This document shows, piece after piece, positions 9,687 to 17,236 of a DNA stretch of 29,914 bases. The notes under the pieces are model-generated. The model was not told where the DNA came from. It was given only the letters and a program-made list of their open reading frames with translations, and searched no databases. How positions within the stretch are numbered: the stretch's first letter is position 1; every line of letters begins with the position of its first letter. The stretch is from Merdicola sp963557785 (GTDB lineage: Bacteria; Bacillota; Clostridia; TANB77; CAG-508): contig CAUWBF010000015.1 in NCBI GenBank assembly GCA_963557785.1, positions 1 to 29,914 of the forward strand, read 5' to 3'. Both the position numbers and the translations under genes were made by a program.

Positions 9687-10221
9687 TAACAAAAACTCAT
9701 AATTTTTAATTATGGGTAGGTATAGTTAGTCTCCATGTCGGGAAACTGACATGTAGGGAGTTAGTTATAACTCCACAGCTACCTGAATTGCTGGGAAACC
9801 CTAAAGCTATTCAAACTACAACATAATACCGTAAAAGGTATAAGTGTGAAGGTTGCGAAAGCAGAAAGAATTGAATAGATGACATAAGGTTAAATCCTAA
9901 GTGTCATTACAATGGGTAATCAGCAGCTAAGACCGAAAGGTAAAGTTCAACGACTATTCCCCCAAAGGGAAGTAGGATGAAGTCATCCGAAGTGGGTAGA
10001 CCGTAACAGATAATGCTGACGGATAAGATATAGTCTGTGCTTAATGGAAACATTAAGAAGTTCATAAGAGAACTGTATGGGAAGTAACGAACCTATATGA
10101 ACGAGACCTCTAAGTACGACTAATTAGTATAAAACCGTAGGAACTACGGGGATAGCTTGGTGATACTTAACTCGTGAGAGTTATTGACCAAGAATCTTAC
10201 AATTAGTTGTAAGAGGTTCAG
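9687..10221 (+). mobile_element. ORF-less IStron (group I intron with IS605-like right end)
   Basis: A 535-nt insertion in the polymerase gene. Group I core elements are legible: P (AATTGCTGGGAAACCC, 9786-9801), Q (AATCAGCAGCTAAGACC, about 9918), R (GTTCAACGACTA, about 9945) and S (AAGATATAGTCTG, about 10025); P7 pairs GACTA with TAGTC. The last 91 nt match a three-hairpin module repeated at 16265-16355 and end in G, as a group I intron must. The left flank ATGAT resembles the TTGAT target recalled for the C. difficile IStron CdISt1. IStrons normally carry tnpA/tnpB between the S element and the right end; here there is none, so the element cannot move on its own. I could not settle the P1 pairing, so the ends may be off by 1 nt. 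Confidence 0.75.
10131..10221 (+). ncRNA. IStron right-end RNA module (omega-RNA-like), copy 1
   Basis: Three hairpins in 91 nt: CCGTAG/CTACGG with GAA loop; CTTGGT/ACCAAG enclosing TAACTC/GAGTTA with GTGA loop; CTTACAA/TTGTAAG with TTAG loop; then AGGTTCAG. In IStrons this end serves both as the 3' part of the intron and as scaffold of the TnpB guide RNA, whose guide is the flanking DNA. Here the guide would be polymerase exon 2 (from AGGTTATACTTGCGG). The guide-RNA role is inferred from position and resemblance, with no TnpB in the window. Confidence 0.6.
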
Positions 10222-11125
10222 AGGTTATACTTGCGGTTATTTAAGACATTACTATCCATTAGAATTTGTAACTGCTTATCTCAACAACGCAAATAACGAT
10301 AAAGATATAAAATGCGGCACAGAATTAGCGGGACAGTTAAATATTAATATTAAACCTATTAAATTTAGAAAATCTAAAGCTAACTATATGATAGATAAAG
10401 AGAATGGCGAAATATATAAAGGTATAGGCTCAATCAAACATTTAAATGAAAAAATTTCTTACGAACTATATGACTTAAAAGACAATCAATACAATAATTT
10501 CTTTGAATTGTTAAAAGATATTCATGACAAAACATCTGTTAATTCTAAACAACTAACAATCTTAATTAAACTCAATTTCTTTTCAGAGTTTGGAAATCCA
10601 AATCAATTATTAGAACAAGTGAATATATATGATAAATACGCTGGTAAAAAAAATATGAGTAAGTCTAAGCTTATAGATGAACAAATTGAAATATTAAGTC
10701 AGTATGCAATAAAAGTCACTGACAAGACTATTAAACTTAACCCAGATAAAGACATAGCTGTTATGCAGGCTTTTGATAACACATCAAACATTAAAACTAC
10801 TGTTAAAGAAAGAATAGCTTATGAAAATGAACTATTAGGTATGCCACAAATAACTATACCTAAATTAGGCAGTGACTATTATTTGGTAAATAGTATTGAT
10901 GGGAAGTATCGAAATAAGTTTGTAAAACTATATAGGCTACAAGATGGTGAGAATGTAAGCGTTAAAGTTAAAGGTGCTGTATTGGATAAACAGTCTTTAG
11001 AAGAAGGAGTGATTATTAAAGTTATAACTATAGAAGAAGAACATAAATCAATAAAGACAAGTGAAGGTTGGAGACAATCTGACGAGACAGAAACAGTATT
11101 AAAAAGGTGGGTGGAAGTACAATGA
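10222..11125 (+). CDS. dnaE: DNA polymerase III alpha (DnaE-type), exon 2
   Basis: Continues the polymerase from GYTCGYLRHYYPLEFVTAYLNNA, the standard DnaE block after the SMI of exon 1, through a helix-hairpin-helix-like region (GIGSIKHLNEKIS) to a C-terminal domain with OB-fold-like strands. An open frame starts at ATG 10184 inside the element, but its first residues derive from intron sequence and are not polymerase-like. The stop TGA overlaps the ATG of the next gene (ATGA). Correct joining depends on intron splicing. Confidence 0.85.
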
Positions 11126-11523
11126 CATCAACTAATATATTTGGATGGATTATGTTAGTTATAACAGCAATAGCCGTAATAATGTTTTCAATATGGGTCA
11201 TATCAGATTTCGTAGCATCGTATAGAAACTTAAAACAATGTGACAAAGTTATTAGGTTGACATATGAAGAGTTTATTGAAAATTATAATCTAAACCCAGA
11301 TAGATATACATTGGAGGTAGACTACTCAAATATGGTTAGCTGTAAATCAAACGATTCATCTCCTTCAATTTACATTTATTTTTCGCTTATGGATACTATT
11401 AAAATTTATAGGTTGAAAAAGAAATTGAAGAAGTCTAATGAGTTGGGGAAGCAAAAAGAAGCTTATCAAGAGTATATTAAAATGGTTGAAGTAGATAAAA
11501 GACAAGCAAAAAGGAGAGATTAA
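11122..11523 (+). CDS. Membrane-anchored hypothetical protein, 133 aa
   Basis: ATG 11122 overlaps the polymerase stop and has AAGGTGGGTGG upstream. One strong N-terminal membrane helix (about residues 7-31, WIMLVITAIAVIMFSIWVISDFV) is followed by a soluble, lysine-rich and probably coiled-coil tail. Function unknown. Being coupled to the polymerase gene, it is likely made with it. Confidence 0.65.
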   Translation: MTSTNIFGWIMLVITAIAVIMFSIWVISDFVASYRNLKQCDKVIRLTYEEFIENYNLNPDRYTLEVDYSNMVSCKSNDSSPSIYIYFSLMDTIKIYRLKKKLKKSNELGKQKEAYQEYIKMVEVDKRQAKRRD

Positions 11524-11525
11524 TT

Positions 11526-11729
11526 ATGAAACAGTTTATTAGAAATTTTATGAAATATGATTTTGAGTTTGTTTTATTACTTGCTGTATTTACAGTGCTG
11601 TATTACATAAGTGGACACGATTATTTGATTTTAGTAATTGGACTAGGTGTTATGGGTGGCATTGCTGGTAGTTATAAAGAGAAATATTTAAAAGCTATGG
11701 AAAGCAAACCTAAAACCACTAGAAAATAA
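11526..11729 (+). CDS. Small membrane protein, 67 aa
   Basis: Two hydrophobic stretches (FEFVLLLAVFTVLYYI, then YLILVIGLGVMGGIAGS) suggest two membrane helices with a basic C-tail (KPKTTRK). It is the last gene of the first operon, 2 nt after the preceding gene. Unrecognised; the glycine-rich second helix is holin-like in flavour, but the early-operon position argues against that. Confidence 0.6.
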   Translation: MKQFIRNFMKYDFEFVLLLAVFTVLYYISGHDYLILVIGLGVMGGIAGSYKEKYLKAMESKPKTTRK

Positions 11730-11751
11730 ATGTAAAAAAATGTAAATTATT

Positions 11752-11792
11752 TTACTAAACCCCATTGCTCAAATGGAAAAATATGGTAAAAT
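11752..11792 (+). promoter_or_regulatory. Promoter, copy 2 of the three-copy module
   Basis: ACTAAACC, then TTGCTC (11765-11770), a 16-nt spacer ending ATATGG, and TAAAAT (11787-11792). The layout is the same as at 41-81. It lies in the 107-nt gap before the nucleotide-metabolism operon. No terminator is visible in that gap, so read-through from the first operon is possible. Confidence 0.8.
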
Positions 11793-11836
11793 TAATATAT
11801 AAGTTAATGAAGCAGTAGTAAGAAAGAGAGGTAGAA

Positions 11837-12418
11837 ATGAATAAGCCAGATTTATCAAAATTTTATGTCGAGGTACGATGGCACGAAGATATGTGGCAGA
11901 CTATTAAGAATGAAACTATGACAACCATTGGTAAGAACAAAGGCAAGTATCCTGATAGCAAATGGAAAACAGAAATTCTAATGGCTGAACATTCTCCTAT
12001 TAGAATGGGGCATATTGTTATTAAACTTCACAATGTTCCTTCGTTTGTCATTCATCATCTAGTACGTCACGTTCATATTACACCATTTGTATCTACTTTT
12101 AGAAGTGATAGAAATGATTTTGATGAAATACCAAACAGACATACTTTACAAGACGCTAGTTTTGATATTAACTTCCAGTCTTTTATAGATATGTCAAAGA
12201 AAAGATTATGTTCTTGTGCAAGCGAAGAAACAAGATATGTGTGGGGTAAGGTGTTAGAAGCTATTAAACCATACGAACCAGAACTTTACAATGTATGTGT
12301 CCCAATGTGTGTGTATAGAGGACATTGTTCAGAAATATTTGGTTGTGGATATGATAAAACTGATGTTTTTAAAGAAAGATTAAACGAATATAGAAGCTTA
12401 ATCCATAATGAGAAATAA
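11837..12418 (+). CDS. thyX: Divergent ThyX-type thymidylate synthase, 193 aa
   Basis: The segment ILMAEHSPIRMGHIVIK (about residue 47) followed by VIHHLVRHVHITPF matches the flavin-dependent ThyX fold order. The signature normally written RHRxxSxNExSxR appears as RSDRNDFDEIPNR (about residues 89-101): the outer Arg and central Glu are kept, but the second His and the Ser are lost. C-terminal ETRYVWGKV and a Cys-rich CVPMCVYRGHC are typical of a phage ThyX-like subfamily. ThyX makes dTMP from dUMP with methylene-THF and FAD; activity here is unproven. First gene behind promoter copy 2, SD AGAGAGGT. Confidence 0.65.
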   Translation: MNKPDLSKFYVEVRWHEDMWQTIKNETMTTIGKNKGKYPDSKWKTEILMAEHSPIRMGHIVIKLHNVPSFVIHHLVRHVHITPFVSTFRSDRNDFDEIPNRHTLQDASFDINFQSFIDMSKKRLCSCASEETRYVWGKVLEAIKPYEPELYNVCVPMCVYRGHCSEIFGCGYDKTDVFKERLNEYRSLIHNEK

Positions 12419-12641
12419 CCCTATGGTAGTAGTTTACTGTTCGGCTAAGAACAAAATAAAAGTTTTAAAACAGCTTATTAAAATGGCAAAAGATTTAAAT
12501 ATTTGCTATAAAATAATCAAGCAGCAAAATAAAACAAAAGAAGAAAAGTATTATTTATCAATTCATAATATAAATTTAAAAGAAAGGAGAAGAAATGTCG
12601 AATATTATATGTTTAGTGGTCGGAACAAGTGGTTCGGGTAA
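12408..12641 (+). CDS. Hypothetical protein, 77 aa
   Basis: Overlaps the end of thyX by 11 nt and the start of the kinase by 47 nt. A short beta strand (MVVVYCSAKN) followed by lysine-rich helices gives a compact alpha/beta look. An ATG at 12423 is an alternative start. I do not recognise it. The long overlap with the kinase makes the last 15 residues doubtful as a selected sequence. Confidence 0.45.
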   Translation: MRNNPMVVVYCSAKNKIKVLKQLIKMAKDLNICYKIIKQQNKTKEEKYYLSIHNINLKERRRNVEYYMFSGRNKWFG

Positions 12642-13167
12642 ATCAACCACGGTAGAGAGAATGTGTGAGAAATATGGTTTGAAATCTGTTGAGTCGTATA
12701 CGACTCGACCTAAAAGATATCCTAATGAAAAAGGACATATATTTGTAACTGAAGAAGAGTTTGATAAGTTAAATGTATGTGCTTACACTGAAATTAAAGG
12801 ATATAAATATGGTGCTACAGCCGATCAGGTTGAAGATGCCGACTTATATATTATTGACGAAGAAGGAATTGAATTCTTTGACAAGTCTTATAAGGGCAAT
12901 AAAAGAATTAAAGTAGTTAGGATATATCTTGATGAAGACACTTGCCTTCTTCGTATGAAAAGAAGAGGTGACTCTATTGAAGATATTCATTTTAGAATGA
13001 TGTTTGACAGAAGAAGAACGAAGTTATTCAACGAGATAATTACTAAGGCAAAAAACATTCATAGAGATGATGTTTTATATGTCAATGTAGGACAAAGAAC
13101 TACAGATGATATAGCAGAGTATATTTATAAATATATATTTCAAAGAGGCGACTCTCATGAAGTATAA
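12595..13167 (+). CDS. gmk: Guanylate kinase-like enzyme, 190 aa
   Basis: P-loop GTSGSGKSTT (about residues 10-19), then SYTTRPKR with NEKGHIFVTEEEFDKL, the GMP-binding signature of guanylate kinases, and a lid Arg pair (RMKRRGD). It would phosphorylate (d)GMP with ATP to feed dGTP synthesis. Length is close to bacterial Gmk (about 205 aa). SD AAAGGAGAAG, 10 bp overlap with the next gene. A base-modifying dNMP kinase with altered substrate is a possible alternative. Confidence 0.8.
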   Translation: MSNIICLVVGTSGSGKSTTVERMCEKYGLKSVESYTTRPKRYPNEKGHIFVTEEEFDKLNVCAYTEIKGYKYGATADQVEDADLYIIDEEGIEFFDKSYKGNKRIKVVRIYLDEDTCLLRMKRRGDSIEDIHFRMMFDRRRTKLFNEIITKAKNIHRDDVLYVNVGQRTTDDIAEYIYKYIFQRGDSHEV

Positions 13168-13729
13168 AATCGGAATTGACCTAGATGATACTTTATGGGA
13201 CTTGTTAACACCGTGGTTAGCAAAATTTAGAAATCTGACTGGTTATGAAATATATCCTAATGATATTAAATCGTGGGATATAGCCAGTTATGTGCCTCAA
13301 GAATTTAAAGAAACACTATTCAATATTATACTGGACTATCCTGATATTTGGGATAACGTACAGCCTAAACCTTATGCACAACAAGTGCTTAATTCTTTAT
13401 TAAATACTTCAAACTTAGAAGTGTTTATCGTAACAGCAACTGATTATAGAGTTGCTTCTAATAAATTCAAGCGTATGTTTGAATTATTTCCAGAACTCAC
13501 AAAAGAAAATTTAATAATAACAAGAAGAAAAGATTTGATAAATGTCGACTTAATGGTAGACGACAATCCGAATAATCTTAATGGTAATTTTATTGGCATC
13601 TTATTTGACGCTCCACATAATCGTAATATTGATAAATATTTAAGGGTGAAGAGTTGGATGGATGTGAATAAACTAATTAATAATATACAAGAAAAGAGAG
13701 GAGAATACGCCTATGGGATTAACGATTGA
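13157..13729 (+). CDS. 5'(3')-deoxyribonucleotidase (HAD family), 190 aa
   Basis: HAD motif I is IGIDLDDTLWD at residues 5-15 (nucleophile and acid/base Asp both present), motif II is FIVTATD, and the metal-binding loop is LMVDDNPNN. This matches the NT5C family, which removes phosphate from deoxynucleotides. Phages use such enzymes to trim or balance dNMP pools. It overlaps both neighbours (10 and 17 nt), so it is translationally coupled to the kinase and ribonucleotide reductase. Confidence 0.8.
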   Translation: MKYKIGIDLDDTLWDLLTPWLAKFRNLTGYEIYPNDIKSWDIASYVPQEFKETLFNIILDYPDIWDNVQPKPYAQQVLNSLLNTSNLEVFIVTATDYRVASNKFKRMFELFPELTKENLIITRRKDLINVDLMVDDNPNNLNGNFIGILFDAPHNRNIDKYLRVKSWMDVNKLINNIQEKRGEYAYGIND

Positions 13730-14505
13730 AGAATGGCTAAGAGATAATCAGCTTGGAATTGATATTTGGAAAAATAAATATCAGCACAATAATGAAACTT
13801 TAGATGAATGGTTTGAAAGAGTTTCAGGTGGAGACAAGGAAGTTGAAAAGTTGATTAGAGATAAGAAGATGTTACCAGGAGGTCGTATACTGTCCAATAG
13901 AGGATTGTATAAAGATAATATCAAAGGGTGCTATTCAAATTGTTTTGTAATCACCCCTCCTGAAGATAATATCGAAAGCATATTTGAGTGTGCAAAGAAG
14001 ATGGCAAGAACATTCAGTTATGGTGGAGGTTGTGGTATTGATATTAGTAAACTTGCCCCAAGAGGTGCTAAAGTAAATAACTCAGCCAAATATACAACTG
14101 GGGCTGTATCATTCATGGAATTATACTCAATGGTTACTGGTCTAATCGGACAGAATAATCGTAGGGGAGCTTTGATGATTACTTTAGATTGTAAACATCC
14201 TGACCTAGAGGAGTTCTTATCTATTAAATCGGACTTAGACAAAGTAACTAAAGCAAATATCTCAATTAAAATCACAGACGATTTTATGAAAGCTGTAATA
14301 AATAACGAAGATTGGGAACTATCTTTTACCAGAGATGATACAAAAGAAGTTATAAAAAGAACAATTAATGCCAAAGATTTTTTTATGAAGTTTTGTCAGT
14401 ATAACCATGATTACGCAGAGCCAGCTATGTTGTTCTGGGATACAATTAATAATTACAATTTATTAGATAATAATGACGAGTTTGAATATGCAGGTGTTAA
14501 TCCAT
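13713..14505 (+). CDS. nrdJ: Class II ribonucleotide reductase, exon 1
   Basis: Encodes the first 264 of 758 residues. The substrate-site Cys region is NIKGCYSNCFVI, followed by SYGGGCGIDISKLAPRGA and the specificity-loop region (GLIGQNNRRGALM), standard for adenosylcobalamin-dependent NrdJ. The exon ends at U14505, the first base of the catalytic Cys codon in NP-C-AEE; unspliced reading stops at TAA 14505-14507. No nrdB/nrdD partner lies nearby, as expected for class II. The start overlaps the nucleotidase gene, with SD AGAGAGGAG. Confidence 0.88.
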
Positions 14506-14728
14506 AAAGGGTATGTGGATTTAAAACTCTCTCTGATTGACTTGGAAAGTTTAGTATGAAACGACAGGGCGGAACAGTGGATTGCGATAGCAAGTAATCA
14601 ATATACAGACCGTGAGAGACTAAGCGAGAGAGGTTCTTATTTTATGATTATATAACACCTATATAAAATAAGAATATGCGATAGTCCAACTTATTTTAGA
14701 AATTATACTGATACTAAAATAATGAATG
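14506..14728 (+). ncRNA. Compact group I intron in nrdJ, 223 nt
   Basis: P1 is clear: exon AATCCAT pairs with intron GTGGATT (14515-14521 region), leaving the required U-G wobble at the 5' splice site. P7 pairs GACTA with TAGTC, P8 is a 12-bp stem (TTCTTATTTTAT/ATAAAATAAGAA), P9 is TTATTTTAG/CTAAAATAA, and the intron ends in G14728. Splicing joins T to GT, giving TGT (Cys), and restores N-P-C-A-E-E-P-L. No homing endonuclease is encoded, so it is a minimal ribozyme. Confidence 0.88.
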
Positions 14729-16212
14729 GTGCGGAAGAACCTTTGCCATCTGGGGGCTCATGTTTGCTTGGCAGTATTAATCTTTCAGCTTTTGTAGAAA
14801 ATCCTTTTACAGTAAATGCAATGTTTAATTTTCAAGAATTTAAATGTGCTGTCAAAACAGGAGTAAAAATGTTAAATGATATTCTTGACGAAGGATTACC
14901 TTTATTACCTTTAGAGGAACAGAAACAATCAGGAAGAGATTGGAGGCAGATAGGGTTAGGCATTATGGGTTTAGGAGATATGCTAATAAAACTTGGGTAC
15001 ACTTATGGGGATATATATTCTCTTGAATTATCAAATATGATTGGTCATACAATGATTAATTCAGCTTTGCAAGCAAGTGCTTTGTTAGCAAAAAAAGAAG
15101 GCAAATACCCTAAATATAATGACAAAGTATTAGAATCAAAATTCTTTAAAAATGTAGCAACTAAAACAACAATAGAATTGGTAAGAAAATATGGTTTAAG
15201 AAATTCTCAGCTTTTGACTTGCGCTCCTACGGGAAGCATTTCAAACTTACTAGGATTAAGTGCTGGAGGAATCGAACCAATATTTGCTACATATTATAAT
15301 CGCAAAACAGAAACGCTTCATGATGGAGATTTTATTTATAAAGTCTACTCTCCTATTGTAAAAGAATATATGGACACTGTAGGAATAACTGATGATACAA
15401 ATTTACCAAATTATTTTGTAACAGCTATGAATGGTATTGAGCCAATGGGTAGAGTTGCTATGCAGGCTGTATGGCAGAAATATATTGATGCTTCAATTAG
15501 CTCTACAGTGAATTTACCTAATTCAGCAACCGTTCAAGATGTAGCTGATATCTATACGGAAGCCTGGAAACAAGGGTTGAAAGGAATAACAATCTTTAGA
15601 GATGGGTGTGCAAGAGCTGGAATTTTAACTACTGAAACTAAAAACGAAGATGAACAGACACAGACTGAATTAAAAAGAGGAGATATAGTTAAGGTAGATA
15701 CGGATTTAATTGGAAAGAAAAGAAAGCTAAATACTGGTTGTGGTAGTTTACATTGCACAGCTTTCTTCGACAAAAATACAGGTGAGCTACGAGAAACTTA
15801 TTTGTCTAAGGGAAGTTCAGGCGGGTGTCAGAACTACATGATTGGATTATCTCGAATGATGTCTTTAGCAGCCAGAGGTGGAATATCTGTTTATGATATT
15901 GTCGATCAATTAAGTTCAACAGGAGTGTGTCCTTCTTATGCAGTTAGAAGTGCTAAATATAAAGATACAAGTAAAGGAAGCTGTTGTCCTATGGCTGTAG
16001 GCAATGCTTTAACTGAAATGTATGAAGAAATGCAGAATGAATTATTGACTAAAACAGATATCAAAAGAAAGGAAGTTGTAAAAACAAAAGATAATTCAAT
16101 GACATACGAAGAATGTATTGATAGTATGATATGTCCTGAATGTGGAGAAGAATTAATTTCAACTGGGGGATGTGTTTCCTGTAAAGCGTGTGCATTTTCA
16201 AAATGTGACTGA
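14729..16212 (+). CDS. nrdJ: Class II ribonucleotide reductase, exon 2
   Basis: Continues from (C)AEEPLPSGGSCLLGSINLS, with CAPTGSISN (the phosphate-binding APTG loop), then a TSCPD domain (NTGCGSLHCTAFFDKNTGE ... SKGSSGGCQNY) and a C-terminal Zn/redox tail CPECGEE ... CVSCKACAFSKC. The full spliced protein (758 aa) is a complete NrdJ that makes dNDPs or dNTPs with coenzyme B12. An ATG at 14723 opens a frame, but its first residues come from intron sequence. The gene ends with TGA. Confidence 0.88.
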
Positions 16213-16231
16213 TTTGTCATAATACAAATAT

Positions 16232-16253
16232 GAGAGGGTTGTTACACCCTCTC
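16232..16253 (+). terminator. Hairpin after nrdJ, possible weak terminator
   Basis: GAGAGGGT, loop TGTTAC, ACCCTCTC: a perfect 8-bp GC-rich stem just after nrdJ. The following TAATAAG lacks a T-run, so termination would be weak or factor-dependent. Confidence 0.5.
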
Positions 16254-16264
16254 TAATAAGAAAG

Positions 16265-16355
16265 AAAACCGTAGGAACTACGGGGATAGCTTGGTGATAC
16301 TTAGTTCAATAGAACTATTGACCAAGAATCTTACAATTAGTTGTAAGAGGTTCAG
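16265..16355 (+). ncRNA. Solo IStron right end (omega-RNA-like), copy 2
   Basis: A 91-nt near copy of 10131-10221. All seven differences fall in one apical hairpin: TAGTTC/GAACTA replaces TAACTC/GAGTTA (two compensatory base-pair changes) and the loop is AATA instead of GTGA. No group I core or left end lies upstream; nrdJ and a hairpin do. The guide read off the flank would begin TACGACTTAATGGTTGAG. It may be a deletion remnant or a free-standing guide RNA that could work with a TnpB in trans. It abuts a 5'-truncated gene. Confidence 0.65.
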
Positions 16356-16364
16356 TACGACTTA

Positions 16365-16502
16365 ATGGTTGAGTGGCTAGTAGATAATCAAGGTATGACA
16401 TATGAAGAAGCAAACGATTGGGTTAGCTATAATACTATTAGGTCGTTAGACTATACAAGTGACAATAATAAACCTATTGTGTTATTTAAGTTTATGGAAT
16501 AG
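16365..16502 (+). pseudogene. 5'-truncated small phage protein, 45 aa left
   Basis: Reads MVEWLVDNQGMTYEEANDW then VSYNTIRSL and KPIVLF. The pattern GMTYEEA ... YNTIR ... PI resembles the C-terminal half of a common small phage protein (about 70-100 aa) whose N-terminal half is missing. The frame continues upstream as Y-D-L right to the IStron right end at 16355, so the break coincides with that element. No clear SD precedes the ATG. Family recognition is from memory and approximate. Confidence 0.5.
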
Positions 16503-16515
16503 GAGAGAAGTCAAA

Positions 16516-17203
16516 ATAGAAAAAATAAAAATAAACCATATATATAATATGGATTTCAGAGAGGCTTTTGATAATAACCTTTTGCCTCATATAGACCTTA
16601 TCGCAACAGACCCACCTTATAACATTAATTTCAAATATAATTCATATAAAGATTCTATGACAGATGAAGAATACATTGAAATGTTAAATTATTTCGAAGA
16701 ATATCCAACAGCAATAATTCAATATCCCGAAGAGACTATGAAATATATAGTGCCTGCTATGGGAGTTCCAGATGAAGTATGTGCGTGGTGCTACAACTCT
16801 AATCTCCCTAGACAATTTCGATTAATTAATTTTTATAATACCAAAGTGGATTTTAATAAAGTAAAACAGCCTTATAAAAATCCCAAAGATAAAAGAATAA
16901 AAGAGTTGATAGCAAAAGGCAGTAAAGGAACAAGATTGTATGACTGGTTTAGCGACATTCAATTAGTCAAAAACATATCAAAAGAAAAAACTGGACATCC
17001 TTGTCCAATACCAGTTGCTTTAATGGAGAGAATTATTCTGTTGACAACTAATGAAGGAGATACAGTATGCGACCCCTTTATAGGGGGGGGGTACGACAGC
17101 GATTGCGTGTTTAAATACTAATAGAAATTATATTGGATTTGAAATAGACCCAAAGTATTACGATATAGCAACAGAGAGAATCAACAAGGAGAAATTAAAA
17201 TAG
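16516..17203 (+). CDS. DNA methyltransferase 1, frameshifted at a G9 tract
   Basis: An N4/N6-type methyltransferase with motif IV first (ATDPPYN) and the SAM-binding motif late (CDPFIGGG). At 17083-17091 nine G's put the frame into Y-D-S-D and a stop at 17119-17121. With eight G's it reads GGGTTAIACLNTNRNYIGFE and on to TAG 17201, the usual end of this family. So the gene is off as sequenced and one slipped G restores it. AGGAG lies 10 nt before ATA 16516, the likely but non-standard start; ATG 16549 has no SD. Substrate base and site are unknown. Confidence 0.7.
17083..17091 (+). repeat. Poly-G tract, 9 nt
   Basis: G9 inside methyltransferase 1, coding three GGG glycines of the SAM-binding motif in a genome that otherwise favours A/T codons. 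Eight G's would keep the gene in frame. Confidence 0.9.
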
Positions 17204-17236
17204 AAAAATTAAATAATATACCTCATATTAATCTCT

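Noticed and set aside
10113..10123. AGTACGACT shared by the IStron (near 10114) and the flank of the solo right end (16354)
   Set aside because: Only nine bases, in unrelated positions; too short to claim a guide-target match or junction.
10184..10221. ATG 10184 as start of a separate gene
   Set aside because: Its first 12 codons derive from the IStron right end; polymerase sequence begins right after the splice point.
9687..10221. A TnpA, TnpB or homing endonuclease inside the introns
   Set aside because: No frame longer than about 25 codons with sense inside 9687-10221 or 14506-14728 beyond exon read-through.
16459..16515. ATG 16459 as start of methyltransferase 1
   Set aside because: It lies inside the preceding truncated gene, has no SD, and the residues before IEKIKINHIYN are not methyltransferase-like.
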